From contig OW804098.1 of NCBI GenBank assembly GCA_942159475.1, positions 4,626,383 through 4,690,382 of the forward strand: a DNA stretch of 64,000 bases, read 5' to 3'. The DNA comes from Sthenelais limicola (Eukaryota; Annelida; Polychaeta; Phyllodocida; Sigalionidae). The notes below the pieces were generated by a model. The model saw only the letters and a program-made list of their open reading frames with translations. It had not been told where the DNA came from and did no database searches. Below, piece by piece: positions 44,001-59,000 of this stretch (positions within the stretch are counted from its first letter, which is position 1; each line of letters opens with the position of its first letter). Made by a program: the position numbers and the translations under genes.

Positions 44001-47000
44001 TTCTGGATGGGGAATTACCACTAAAGTAACTAAATATACCCAATACAAAGGCCTTCAAAACGCACGGATATATTTGATACAATGTCCCAAAATTTGTTAC
44101 ATGGATTCATATGACAATAAGTGCTACACCCTCTAAGAATCAAAACACTTCAATAAAGAGAGGTTGTGAAAAAAACACTTTGAAAAATATGAATTTTGCG
44201 ACTTATGACTCATTTTCCTGGAACACATCACAATTGTGAAGCAGACACTGACATGTGGTTGTATGTTGTGACAGATGCGTAGAGTTAGATTGTTGGGATG
44301 GTAAAGATACAGACCAGGAACCCATCATTACGCATGGAAAAGCCATGTGCTCCGATATCTTATTCAGGGTAAGTACATCTTACTATAATCATTTAATCAT
44401 TATAATAATGTTCTCCTGAAGTTGGTCCTGGGTATGACCATAAAGTGCCTTTCTGTCTCTTTTCTCTGTCTCTCTCTCCCTTCTTCTCTATCTCTATTTC
44501 CTGGGTATGACCATAAACTGCCTCCCTCTCAGCTCTCTCGCCCTTGATATAACACTTCAATGTGTTGATAAGGGCGTAAAGCAACCAATCTCACTCACTC
44601 ACTTACTCTCAGCTCTCCCGCCCTTGATATAACCATATCAAATGTGTTGATAATGTGTAAAGCAACCAATCTCACTCACTCACCTGTTCCCCTGAAGAAG
44701 ATCAATAAGATCGGAACGTTGAGAAATCAATAAAGAAACTGAAATCTACTCACTTCCTTCATGGTGTTTTTTCGCGTTTAACCATTGTAAAGTTCATTAC
44801 AATAATGTATTCCATGTGCAGCGGGTATAATGACAATACTTGCTGCTCACCCACGGACAAATATAATCAAGAGCAGAGTATTGAAAGTAGGCCCAGATAT
44901 GACGTCATGATCGGATCCTTCTAAAGTGCGAATCAGAACATTTAATTATTGATATACTATCTATAAATCAAGTCAATTAACGAGAAATACCTCAAAAATG
45001 CTTAATTTTGTCCACTCTTAATAGTTGATGGTATGAATGTATTATAAAATAAAGTTTAATAAAGTTTCAAATGTGAAGCTTTTTTACTGGAAGTAGTGTA
45101 GGAATGAGGCAGTGCAATGGCATTCATTTGAGGAAATGATAATACTGTATCGTCAGTGATTGAACGACCTAATTGTAATCTCAACACCAAATAAAGAATT
45201 CTTAAAATGAAATGAATGAATGTGGCGCTAGGTCCAAGTGGCAGTAGTTCCAAAGAAAAGAAAATGGAAAAATGCTATGATTTTTTGTTGTTATTTAACA
45301 TGGAATAAAGTAAGATGACCAGAGTGTCAAATACAAGGTGGGTTATATTCGCTCAGTAAGCCCAGAAGCAAAGAGGCTGAGTTGCTTTTGAAGGCTACTG
45401 AGTTTGAATCCCAAACATCCACCTCACTTCCCCTGCTCTTGTTGCTAAGGGCGTAAAATCACCAACCCCCAAATGTTATCTTTGGATTTCTAATTCTAGA
45501 AAAAATTCTAGAACGGTCATTTGCTTTAATATCTTATTCAGGATTTCCGGAAGCGTACACTTTCAATAACATATCAAATTTATACCGAAAAAGGGGGTGG
45601 GTCTCCTCCATGAAACCATAGATCTAATAATTAATTATTTCTATGATTAAATGTATTCAGATTTAAGAATTAATAGGCTTAATCATTATCAAATGTTCAA
45701 CATTTATAAATATGATTTTTTTTGTAATAAAAATATATTTCTGTTTTCAGGATGTCATCTACGCGATCCGTGATACTGCATTTGTGACGTCAGATTACCC
45801 CATAATTTTATCTTTTGAAAACCATTGTAGGTAAGTGTGTTTAACCAAACCCACGGCATTCTACATACCTGTGTACCGTGACCCTGAGTAGTCTATATTG
45901 CTACCATGGCATTCTAGATACTGTGACCCACAGTAGTCTATATTTATAGTAGTCTATATATTGTACCACCTTCACCCCTGAAGAAGAGAGCAAAGCTCTC
46001 GAAACGTTGGGTATTAATAAAAGGAACATCTAAAAATTCAAAATCGTCATTCTTCCAAAGTCTACCGAATATTCACGTGGCCCCTCTACTTCACCAGTTA
46101 GTAGTGAAAACTCCCCATTCTGTAGTCTATATTTATTTTGCATTTCTTTTTTTTTAATACAAAATCTTTGTTACCAGACGTTAGACATGTGAAACAGTGA
46201 CTACCATATATACACATCAGTTTACAATTGCAGTTTTATCTCAGAATTCACCTCAGACTAGAAGCCTTGTTCTACACAGAGTTTTGTTACACTATTTGGT
46301 GCTTGTTTTACCTCGTACAATTCCTTAATCAAATAATGGTTGATCTACATGACATCTACCTATTCCGGCTCCCAGACAATTGCGCCTCTCATCAACCACT
46401 CATTTTTTTTTTTTTTTTTTTCTATTTCAAAATTAAGCCAATTACATTTAATATCCATATGAAATACGCGTGTCGACTCTGTCGATGTTTTGTTGCGTTG
46501 CTATCAATATCTTATCAAAACATTCTCGTTCATACTCTATCCTTAGTGTAAACATTACAGATTATAAACACTCTTTATATCACTCTTCGATTACCGTCAT
46601 TACTCATCATGAAATACAATACAACTTTTAAACAGCAAACAAGAGAAATGAGTAGTATTTACTGTACCATGTTGCAGAACGTAGCTGTCTGCAGATGGTT
46701 TAATCATCATTTTATTTTTCACTTTTAGGCCAAACATTAACAGATTATACAATACTCCTAATCTCATAAGCATTGTATTCTTGTGTCGGCCATCAGGACT
46801 TATTGTGCTGAAATGTCCATACAAAACGATATTATGGCTTATGAAATAATTTCTGAAATATAAGTATAGATTATATTCATTATATGTCAGAAATTATTTC
46901 ATAAGCCATAATATCGTTTTGTATGGACATTTCAGCGCACTGATATTAATATAATTTTAATCTGATTCCAATGGCTCAAGTTTACAATTATTGTAGTGTG

Positions 47001-50000
47001 TCAGGTGTGAATATTAGGAACATTCAGTTCTATGCATGTAAATAATATATTAATTAATAATATTAATTAATATTCGAAAAGACAATTGTATCCTGTTTGC
47101 ATGTTTCCTCTCTATCGCCCTGATAGGACCAAAATATACGGAAAGGTATGGTGTCAAGACAGGGCTTAAAGCAACTGACCCCCCCCCCCCCCAGCACCCC
47201 ACTTAACTGTGCCTAAAGTCTCTCTTTCTCTCTACAGCAAACCCCAGCAGTATAAAATTGCTAAGTATTGTGAGGACTCGTTTGGTGATCTATTACTTAA
47301 GGAACAGCTGGAAAATGTACCAGTAAGTATTTTGTCATCTCATTTAAATGTCAAATTGCTTCACCCCTTGTATTGGAGGATAGTGTATCACTAGTGTGAT
47401 AATTGTAAGAATTATCACACTAGCGCCTAAGTGATCTAAGTTTTACCACTAGTGTGGTTATTCCAATTAGTATATGTGCATTCTACAACCGGGTTATTCC
47501 AATAAATTGATGTAGAACTAGTCCTACATTAACAGGACTTTTTTTATGACACGCTGCGGATATGCTAAAAAAAACTTTCATCAACAAATGTTTCCCGTGG
47601 ATTATTATTCGCTGGTAATAATCCACACAAATGAACAATAAAAATATCTACAGAAAGAATCTACTCAACTGTGGTCCGAGCCTACAGAGCTACCAGTAGG
47701 CCTACAGAGCTACCAGTAGGCCTAGGCCACACGCTAAAAACAAACTTTAATCAATGATTGTTTCCCTTGATTCCCCTGTAAAACATTAACAAAAATGAAC
47801 AATGAAAACGTCTAAAGAAAGAAGAGGCCACATACACTAATAAACTCATGGTACTTGTTCTACGCAGGGCAAAGGAAATATAGAACTCGTTTTTCGGTGG
47901 AGTGATACAACACTCAGCCTTTGGCTTCGTTTTGTGTCACTCCAAACTTGTTCTACATTTCCTGCCCGCTCCGAACTCGTACCTTAAATGGTTAGTGTTA
48001 TGTGGTAATTCTAAGTGTTATCACTAATGTGGTAATTCTAAGTGTAATCACACTAGTGTAATAATACTAAGTGTTATCACACTAGTGTAATAATACTAAG
48101 TGTTATCACACTAGTGTAATAATTCTAAGTGTTATCACACTAGTGTAATAATACTAAATGTTATCACACTAGTGGAATAATACTAAGTGTTATCACACTA
48201 GTGTAATAATTCTAAGTGTTATCACACTAGTGTAATAATACTAAGTGTTATCACACTAGTGTAATACTACTAAGTGTTATCATACCAGTGTAATGATACT
48301 AAGTGTTATCAATCACACCAGTGTAATGATACTAAGTGTTATCACACTAGTGGAATAATACTAAGTGTTATCACACTAGTGTAATAATTCTAAGTGTTAT
48401 CACACTAGTGTAATAATACTAAATGTTATCACACTAGTGGAATAATACTAAGTGTTATCACACTAGTGTAATAATTCTAAGTGTTATCACACTAGTGGAA
48501 TAATACTAAGTGTTATCACACAAGTGGAATAATACTAAGTGTTATCACACTAGTGTAATAATACTAAGTGTTATCACACAAGTGGAATGATACTAAGTGT
48601 TATCACACTAGTGTAATAATACTAAGTGTTATCACACTAGTGTAATAATACTAAGTGTTATCACACTAGTGTAATAATACTAAGTGTTATCATACCAGTG
48701 TAATAATACTAAGTGTTATCACACCAGTGGAATAAGCCTTTGGTAACATTCAGTAAACCCTGAAAATACCTTTAAATGCGACATTCCCATTAATGGCCAT
48801 AAATGAAACTTGTGTGTAAATATGAAGCTTTAAGTCTATTAATGTTGTTCTATACCTTGACTATTGCAGCTAGAGCAAGGGTCGCCATTACCGTCACCAA
48901 ACCAACTTAAGAGGAAAATTCTCATCAAGAACAAGCGACTAAAACCAGACGTTGAGAAAAGTAAACATTTTATTGTTTTATTGTCTACAAACCAGTTATG
49001 TGTATATCTAAACTATATGGGGCTAAGAAATCTTGGAGCATGTAAGAAGGTTTCACTTGTAGCTCAGTCCTTGCCAGGCATATTCACCTCGCTGCGGTCA
49101 AACATCCACTTATCTGTTTTTGCCTTAAATCTTAACAAATTTACTTTAGGCCCAAAATTATCAATATTCTGCGACATTTGTATACTATACATTTACATTG
49201 TATACTATACAATGTAATTGCCATTTGATTAATTGATTCTTGAATGAGTAAGAAATTAATTACTTGTTTTACTTGTTTTCTGATCACTGTTTTAATACCT
49301 ATAGTGTTAATATGAATGTAGCTTAGTCAAATGTAACCAAGAAAACAGGTACTCAAGAAAGGCATATTCGGGAAGACCTCCTTATATATTGTATAACATT
49401 GTATACTATACATTTACATTGTATACTATACATTTACACTGTATAACATTGTATACTATACATTTACATTGTATACTATACATTTACACTGTATAACATT
49501 GTATACTATACATTTACATTGTATAACATTTTATACTATACATTTACATTGTATAACATTTGTATACTATACATTAACATTGTACAACATTTGTATTCCT
49601 CCAGAACAATTAGAGATGTTTTACCATGGCCAAGAAGCTGAGGCAGCTGTGGATGGTGAAATAGATAATCCAGAAGGCGAAGATCCAAATGGTTAGTATA
49701 CACTGCTGCTGCTGTGTGCGCTTAAGCATAACATTGGTATCATCAAGTTTGATTCATGTATATCATTCATTTACACAATGCCCTACTAATTATCACTAAT
49801 CATCATCTATTTAATCATATATATTTATTCTTCTCCACAATGTTCCTCTATTAGGTGTAATTGTTTTAATACATTGTTCACAATGATCAGCCTTACAGTA
49901 CATTTTATATATCATATTATGCATATTTGCAATTGTATATTCTTTTATATCTTAATCACCATCATGATTCTTATATATTCTGATGATGTATGATTGCCAT

Positions 50001-53000
50001 TTTTTATTACCTTGACCCATAAAATGAAAAGTCCCCATTTGTTTACCAACTGAAGGTATAATATAACATTCAATCAATTGGCTGGGATGGGGGTGTTGTC
50101 ATTCTTATTAGTATGCTTTCCCTTTTTTGTTATGAAATTTCCTTTATGGGTGTATTTTCAGTATGTAAAAATGACATCAAATAAGATTACCTTGATTTGG
50201 CCCACTACTGGATGAGTTATTTCTCTATATACACTTGTATACAACTACTTGGGGTATAAAGGTGTAGGAGACGACATGCTCATGTTGTCTGCCTCGTGCA
50301 TGGCCTGCATGAGGGCGCCACTAGTAGCAGGTGCAGTAGACAGCCACTAGGGGAGCCTATATAATACCGACAGCCCTAAAGTCTACTTAAAGGCATTTAC
50401 GACATTCTGTCCCCTGGACACTTCTTTAAGAATTAAACTTCAATTCATTAACAGTGCTTGTACTCATACAATAAAACCAAATGGGCCAAGTCAAGAAAAC
50501 AACTTGTGCTTGGCAGGTAAAAGAGAGGCAAGCTAATGTAGCTCATTGGTTTATTGTATGATGCCTGTTGATGTACAGGCTGGAGGCATGCCGGTACAAT
50601 GGTGAGCTCCCTTAGTGCGCTGTCGGAGAACTACTGCGCTCAATATCCCCTCAGTGTTGATTGTGTTGGCTTATATTACATGAATATTAGTGCTTCTACC
50701 AGGCATTACATATGTATTTATCATAACCCCAGCATGTACCCTTTGCCATATAGCAATATAAACATTTAGTTGACAACAATTATTTAACATTGGAATTCAG
50801 TATCCATTTTTGTCATCAAAGGTTACACTGTTATTATTGTTTACTATATTTTCCATTGAGGTCAGATGATTTAAATTCTATTAAATATTTTTATGATTTT
50901 TTTTTCCGTGTTAAATTTGTTCTTGTCACCACTGTGGGATTAATTGATGAATGAATATTGGTAATACGAGCGATTCTATTTAATGATAAATATGATGTCC
51001 CTAAAATATCTAAAGTATATTATTACATGTGGTAAATGTTATATCTAAGAAGCAACCATTAATGCTGTATTATTACTGGGGCGTTACAGTGGTGGAACTA
51101 TTGCAGAAAGGTATGGTCAAGTTTAAACCAACTCTGCTTCAGTCAAGCACACTTTTATTTGTGATGGCAAAAAAATATTTAAAATCGCTTTAAAAAATCT
51201 GATGAAAAAAAGGGCTGGTGTGTGGTTTGTATCTATATGATGTCATTGATATGATGCATTATTCCAAGAGGTACCCATTATTTGTTATTTGTTATCTTTA
51301 TTGGGGTGTGGGGTGGCTGGAGCGGTCTGAAGTGTTGGGTCGGCTCAGTAGCATGAGAGGGTTGTGGGCTCAAACCTTGGTTCGACTGCAATTTCACCTC
51401 CTTCACCCAGGCGCTAGTCGAAGAACAGCCGTAAGAGCTGAACTAACCCTGGAAAAATCAATTTTTGCAAAGCACAAACATAAACATTAATTGTCAATAT
51501 GGGAAATTTTTGAGATTTTATTTCATAAGATTTGTTTAAAAAAATGCTTTCCACACACACTGCTTAATATATATGATAAAAATTGAAGGAAAATGATCCC
51601 AATGATTTGTTGCTGCCAAATATTGGCCATGGGATTGCTTACGTGTTGTCAATCTTTAGCCCAAGAAAGAGTTTATGGAATAATTAAGTATAATTAACAA
51701 AGATTATGGTAAAGGCGTGCATGTTGATTCCCGGATAAAACATTGATGAAGAAAGATATGTACATCTGTATGATTACATATGTATTCTTACACTGATATT
51801 ATTCACTATTGTCCTGTATTCATAGTTACTTCTGACCAATATTGATATTGTAAACAGTCATATATACAGTGCAAGTACTCTACGGTCCGCCAAATTCACT
51901 GAAAATGTAGGTAAAATTTTCTGGAAAATAATCATAATAGGGCATTCTTTTTTGGGGTGAGACACTTTGGATAAGATTTCTTTTTCTTTAGGGGGGAGGC
52001 AACTTTTTCGACTTGATTCCTTTTTCAGGGGGCAACTATTGGAATTTCTTTATTTGGCGGACCCAGTACACTTGGTCATTAATGATTCATGTTAGACAAC
52101 ATGGAATCAGGAGACCATACTTAATGAATGAACTATTTTCCAACCATATCAACATCAGATATGTAGTGAAAATGTTCAATAAATGGATCAGTATGGTTAT
52201 TATCAGTACACTTATTAGCCTCATTGACAAGTTATGGACACCATAATCATAGCCTTGTATTATAATTATTGTATTTTTGTCTTCTTTGTTTTCTCTTTTT
52301 TACTCCAGTCCAACCCGCTGGAGGTAAAAAAAAACCCAGATTGGTTTGATAAGATAGATGTTACTCTTGTGTTTCTACATAAATGACCCTGCACACTTTC
52401 CACAGCTGGCCAGTGGGCAGAACCTGGGCCATGGTCAGTCATGATACAAGTTTAACCACCTAGCATTAACACAGAGTAGTATTCAGTAAAGCCTTTTTAT
52501 TCTTGTTAATATTGAATAAGCTCCCGTGAGCCCATGTCTCAAAGACTACAACTTTATTGTAACTGACATTGTACATGCATTGTACATTGTACATTTAAAG
52601 GATTTCTTGATGATAAGCTGTTTAAACGTAGTAACAAAAATACAAAGCCAGCAAACAGAAAACATACACTAACGGTAGATATATGAAAGAGAAAATAATG
52701 ACATCAAATTGAATAGTCATACTTGTTTTGAGCCATGAATCCTAATACATCTTTATGTAAATGGTAACATATTATGACAATATAGTTAGATGTCATAGAT
52801 GACATGACATTTCTTTGCTTAAAATTGTGATGATCAAAAACAAGTAACAGGGTGATGGCTGCTTCTTTTATTAAAAATATAAAATTTTCCCGATATCAAT
52901 AGAAAGGTAACGCATTCTAATTAATGCATTTAAATTTATATTTATACAAAGAATCTAAGTAAAATAGGCCGTGAGGAGAAAACTGTCGTCATTGAGTGAT

Positions 53001-56000
53001 AATAAGTGTAATCATAGCAGGAAAGGATTCCTGCAGGTCCTCCAAATACAAATGAGGAGGTTTTAAAGACCATGTAGCATAAACAACTGGACAAAATCCT
53101 CTTAAATTTTGGTCAAATAACTTTTAGATGTGTAGGAAAATAATGGAGCAAACAGTAGAATATTGTTAACATTAACTGGGAGTGTAATATAAGAGTAGAG
53201 GAGACGGGGACTAAATTTGTTCATGACTGCTCATGCTGAAGCACATTTAGCAGCGTTCTGAGTAAAGCCCCTAGTCCACTAAGCCAATTCTCATGCAGTT
53301 TTGCGCCACAGTTTTCTACAAAGTTGTGTGAGAATGTGCTTAGTGGACAAGGGCCCTGTGTACCACTGCATGAGCTGCTCACATGGGAGCCAGCTGTGGA
53401 GAGTGCAGCACGGGTAGACCCACCAACTTGCACACCGTAATCTGGGTGAAGCAGTTTGCTGGTGCAGATTGTGCCTCATCTGTTCCATCCTTTGCATCTC
53501 CTGCATGTATAGTAGCTGGGGCAGTTGTTCCACCGTGGGACGAGTCGACCAGGCATGGGTAGATGCAGAGGATGGGGTGTTGGTGGGTCTACTGCATTAG
53601 CTAACCACTGACTTGTAGGAACATCATCCACACATCATGTACAGCTAAATCTCACTCACTGCCCCTCCTGCACACTTTACATGCATACCATGGCACAGTA
53701 ACAGGTGATCTCACATGCTGGGGCTTCTTGTGGGTACCCCAAACACCTGTCAATGGCAACCAATGAAAAGGGAGGAAAACCTGATTCTCTGTGTATTCAT
53801 CTTACCTGCTAACTCATATTACGGGGGTTTGGGTTGACATATTCATTAAGGCTTTAGCTTAGAGGGTTGGGGAGGTTTCTAATCCCAGGTTTCTAATCCC
53901 ACAGTTTACTTCCAAAAATGTCCCCTCCCCTCCCTGCCCTTGATATCACTATTGCTGAGGCCTTGTTACCTTGGGGTGGGTAAAGTTAGGTGCCCTGGGG
54001 TGGGTAAAGTTAGGTGCCCTGGGGTGGGTAAAGTTAGGTGCCCTGGGGTGGGTAAAGTTAGGTGCCCTGGGGTGGGTAAAGTTAGGTGCTCTGGGTGGGT
54101 AAAGTTAGGTGCCCTGGGGTGGGTAAAGTTAGGTGCTCTTGTTGCCCTGAGGAATGAATGGAGCCGTCGACAGGTGTAGTCCGCACAATGAGATGTTAAG
54201 CCTGGCCCAGTGTGTGGGTGTAAGGTGCGGGGAGCTGGTGTCAACCCCCACCTTTTCTTCATCATAACACTGGCTACCCACTACTCCTCCCTAGGCAAAC
54301 ACTCCTCTCATACAAGTGTCTCTCATGACTCCAAGACATCTTTTAGGTGGAAATTGAGACGATACATGATATATCCCAGAGTCATGAGTAAAAAATAATA
54401 TTTTGAGAGACCATCATATTTGAAAAGATGAGATTAAGTGAATTCCAATGATGTTAACATTTAGGAAAACAAAAAAATTATTTCTATATTTTGTGTTTGA
54501 ATTGTATTTTGTTGAAAAAAGAGCAATATTTATGGTTGAATACTAGTCAAGTAGCTAAATGTATTCCACAGGATGACAACTTGAAGCATTAGATTATCCA
54601 AAAATGAGAACATTCCTACAAAGTGATCTTGGAAATAACACAAATTGAAAAATATCAATTTCGACTTTTGAATCATTGTTCTGTAACAATCACATATTAT
54701 GTCTCTTGTCCCTATATCCCATGTTAAGTTATAACATTCATAAAACTTCATGTTATATCCAGAATGTAGTCTAACATCCTCTGAATCCGCCTGATCTCAT
54801 CAGTTTAGATATGATGATATCTCAAAATCCTTTTTTGCAAACAATGTTTTGTGACACATATAAAAGATTTGCAGAAGTTTGTCTTCTGGTGCTTGCTTCA
54901 TCAGTTGGCAGAATGACTGGAGTGTTGCCCGGGGGAGGCAGCTGGGTAGCCTACCGACAAGTCTGCATTATTACACCCATGTAAGACATGAATTACCCAC
55001 CACCACACCCTGCACCACACTGTGGTGCCCACCAGCTGCATGAACACATGTTTAGTGCTGCTACATCAGTCTGTGTTTCTTGACTTGGTTAGTTGGGTTC
55101 TTGCATTACTTCCTGTGTTTCCCTTGCGTTGATCGTGTGTTTGGTTTGAGTTGTTATTGCGTTGCTAGTCTGTGTTTTAGCTCCATGTGTGTGTAAGCAC
55201 CGTATACATGTATAACCAGTGCTTTATATATGTATAATGGTGAATGTCACAATATAACTATATGTATAGAATGTATTGCAGCGTGGTATATCGCCATGTC
55301 CCAACTCTCATCTCCCTTCCTCATAAGAAACAAACCTAGAACAAAAGGCACAACATATATTAGTTTTCTGTGCTGGTTAAGATTTATATTTTTTCAAGTA
55401 TTTTTTCTTCTGCTGGTGTATTTTTGGGGTGATTGTGACGGCAGTAAGGGGAAGTATACTGCTATACAGCATTACTTCTGCTGCTGTTTCTGCACTTTGT
55501 GTTCATCTACCCAGGTGTGGATCCTCTGGGGGGCTAAGGGCGTTTACTAAGGCCTGGGCTATTGTATGTCCTATACTGCACAGTGCTATCGTTTGATAGA
55601 GCAGTGCTCTTTTTATACTGGATTCTGTATCATTATCTATACCAATGAGTAATTTTGTTCAAATTTGTCGCTGTTTAAAAGTTTCATACAAATTTTAATT
55701 TGCACAAAAATGTTTAAAAACATGTTTAAAAATTTGGGAAATTAACAAAATATTGTTAACTTGTGACATGAGAAATAATGATTAAATTTAAGGAGCGCCC
55801 TTAGCCCTGCGCCTGGATCTGTCGCCGATGATGACTCCTCCATTATGATGAGGAGAAGACAAGAAGATCATCTAGATAGTATAATACTTGTAAGGGCCCT
55901 GTAATGCACTCTACTGCTCACACGTGTTTCTGTTCCTTTCCACGCACCGTACTACGACTGTAGATGAAGGGGATACCTCAGACTCAAGCGAGGACTCTTT

Positions 56001-59000
56001 GCCCCCTCCACCCCCGACCGACAAAAAACGGAAAAACCCTGGTACTACCACACAGTCTTGTAATTTGACACTGCATGTATATACAATATGTAATATACAC
56101 ATATATATCTATATATATAATATATATACATATGATTGTTCTATCAAACAACTTTGGCTCCAACAGTTATACATGTATCTATCTTTCCAACTTTTCTGCC
56201 AGTAATGTGAAAAGAAACATTTTGTATCCTTTTATAAATCAGCCAGTGCTTATAAATATGTATATATATCCCACTTTCCAAATCGTCTTATTTCATTGGC
56301 AGTCTTTTGGATTTGCTTTTGATAATTCCAAATTTATGATATAAATTTCTTAATTTGTGATTTGGAACTTTTTGAAGAAAAGATTTGAAGAAAAATTTGA
56401 GACACTCAAAAAATAGAATCCATGCAGATCACTTCTAGCATCGCGGTCACAAAATTTGCACATTTTCTTTCAAGTTGATCTAATTTCATATTCAGATACC
56501 ATTCTTCTCATTTCTTCCGACCTTTAGTTCAAACTTCTTCATTTTTTCCCTCTAATTTAACTTTTTGTCTTGAGATTGGTTGTTGGAATTTTTATACATT
56601 TTATATTTCTCACTCTAAATATTTTTCACTATTTGAAAAAAAAGTTATTTGTCCATGGGCATTTGTTTGACATGGGGGAAGTGTTTTTTTGAGAATATTT
56701 TTCCAAACATAATATGCCATATTTTATGAGTTATGTTGAAAGAATGTATAGATATATATATTGAATGATACTCCTCGGAACGTTGTTGTACGACTGTGTG
56801 TTTAGACAATTGCTTGGTAATACATCAAACGTCTGACCACCAAAGAATGTGCAGTTGAAATTCATACAAAAATGCAAACAATTCCAGATTAAGTTTCTAA
56901 ATCAAAAAACAGGGTTGGTAATGAAAACCCTATTATTTATAGGATTGCCATACCCTTGTTCTATTGACATTAGACAAATATACAGTTTACCAATCAATAA
57001 ATTTAAGACTTGAATAATTGTGCGAAATTTGAGATAATGATTGTGTAATTTGGTGGCTTGGAAATACACAAAGCAAATTCAAATCTTCCCATGCATTGTC
57101 GGAATGGGCTCATTCATATTTAGAAACTGGATGTTTCAAATAACACTGATTACACAGATTTCATCCTTTTTTTTCTGTATGGAAGATAATTTTGATCATT
57201 TAAAGAATGTCTTACAAGGATGAGTTATGCTGTGATACTAATTTCTCTGTGTGCCTGTTGATGTTATTTCCACCCCGTGTTGTGCATTATGTGACTCCGC
57301 CCGGAACATATCAATATTCACATTATTATTATCATATCAGAATCTGAATTGTATATATATACCTCACATATATATATCACAAGAGTGTTTTCTGATTTGT
57401 TGAATGGGGAACATAATATTTAGTTATTAAATATTATGTGAAGCAAATTACTGTAGTTGAACCATATTACATGTACGGAATGCCTGAAGAAGCTTACCAG
57501 AAGGACAGTTAGTTGTGAATATATATAAATTAATGGCAGAATTGACCAGTGGAGTGACCAGTGGAGTGAGGTTAGCTATGGATGACTTTTGGACCTACAC
57601 AGTGGACCAATTTCCACTAATGGTCACCCAAGGTTCAGTTCTGCATTTGTTTCACCCCTTACCTCCATTCATATCAAATTACTATTGCTCATCTATTTGT
57701 ATTCTTTGTATGCAAAGTTATGGCAAAGTTGTGATAAGCTGGTCAAAACCCAAACATAAATTCTATCGCTTATATTTCATTGCTGAAATGTATTAAAACA
57801 TTAATGAGCAACATTTTGGGCCTGCTGGTGCACAGTTTGGTGCATAATCCCCCGGTGAAGTCATGGGATTGTGCACAAACAGTGCACCAGCAGGCCCAAA
57901 ATGAAGGTTATTAATCCTGTTAGTCTCTGCCTGGGTTTGGTGGTTGTAACCCCAGGACAGTTCACGGCAGTGACTAACATGTAATAAGCAGATTTGAAAT
58001 TCTAAATTCACTATATTTTCCATTTATATGTCCATGGATATTTGTGATTTGTCTATGGATGTAAAAAATAGGTCCATGGATGTGAAACAAACCTACCATT
58101 GTTCCCAATGACCTTGTTTTGTTTTACAAAATAGGTCTATGGAATTTGGTACGAGGGGTAAAACAAATGTGCACCAATCACTGAAACAGAGCCATATACT
58201 AGATCTAGCGCCTAGCAACCATCATTTAGTCTGTGTCAGATGCATAATATACCACTACATCCTAGAATGCAGACCCCTACTATCTACAGGCCTATAAATA
58301 TATATATATAGATATATATATATATATATTTCCAGTTAATTAAGTGTCCTAGATCCTACATAGAAAACAGTGTAAGGCTATTGACAAGTTAGGCATGTCT
58401 TAGAAGTGGATAAATCATTACTGTAAAGAAACCTTGTCAAATCGTAAACCATCCCAAAAATTTTGGGATTTTTTTATCACGATAAATTTGCTTTAATGGC
58501 TCATAGAAATTCTGTAGATGTTAACCATAATATTTAAATATTCTAATATCAGCTGATGTTATCTTTTTAGAAGTAAATTCTTCTCCGACTAATATGTATT
58601 TTATGCTGCAGTCTATGAGTTATTTTACCTAAAGACAAAATAATGTATGTATGTGTACACATGTGCCATTACGTGTTTTAACATTGCGTGTGTTTTGTGC
58701 TCATCCACTGTTTTGAAACCCACTGACCAGATTTTATTTTCTCAAGTGCCTCATTAATAATCCTTTTCTGCTTGGTGCAGTTATCATAACATCAAATTCT
58801 TTTTTTACTAAAATGATATTACAACTTTTTAGTCAGATATTCTTAATTTTAATAACAATGGTGTATATACTCGGCCAGATTCAAGACAAGATTTTAAGGC
58901 TTTTTCTATATAGATATTTGCTGTATTCTGTTCAGAGCATTTTGATGTAGTGTTCTACAATCCTAATAATTGTTGCCAACATGCCAACTACTGGGTTGTT

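Larger units (their letters stand above)
52324..55963. other. PLC-beta intron sequence
   Basis: It contains a 24-bp minisatellite (53972-54135), a family B MITE copy (54370-54700) and AT-rich sequence. No further exon is supported. The minus-strand frames near 53221-53533 have no recognisable domain. Confidence 0.55.

Noticed and set aside
51370..51400. Possible functional tRNA gene
   Set aside because: Only the box-B-like part is good and no cloverleaf can be completed; better explained as a SINE head.
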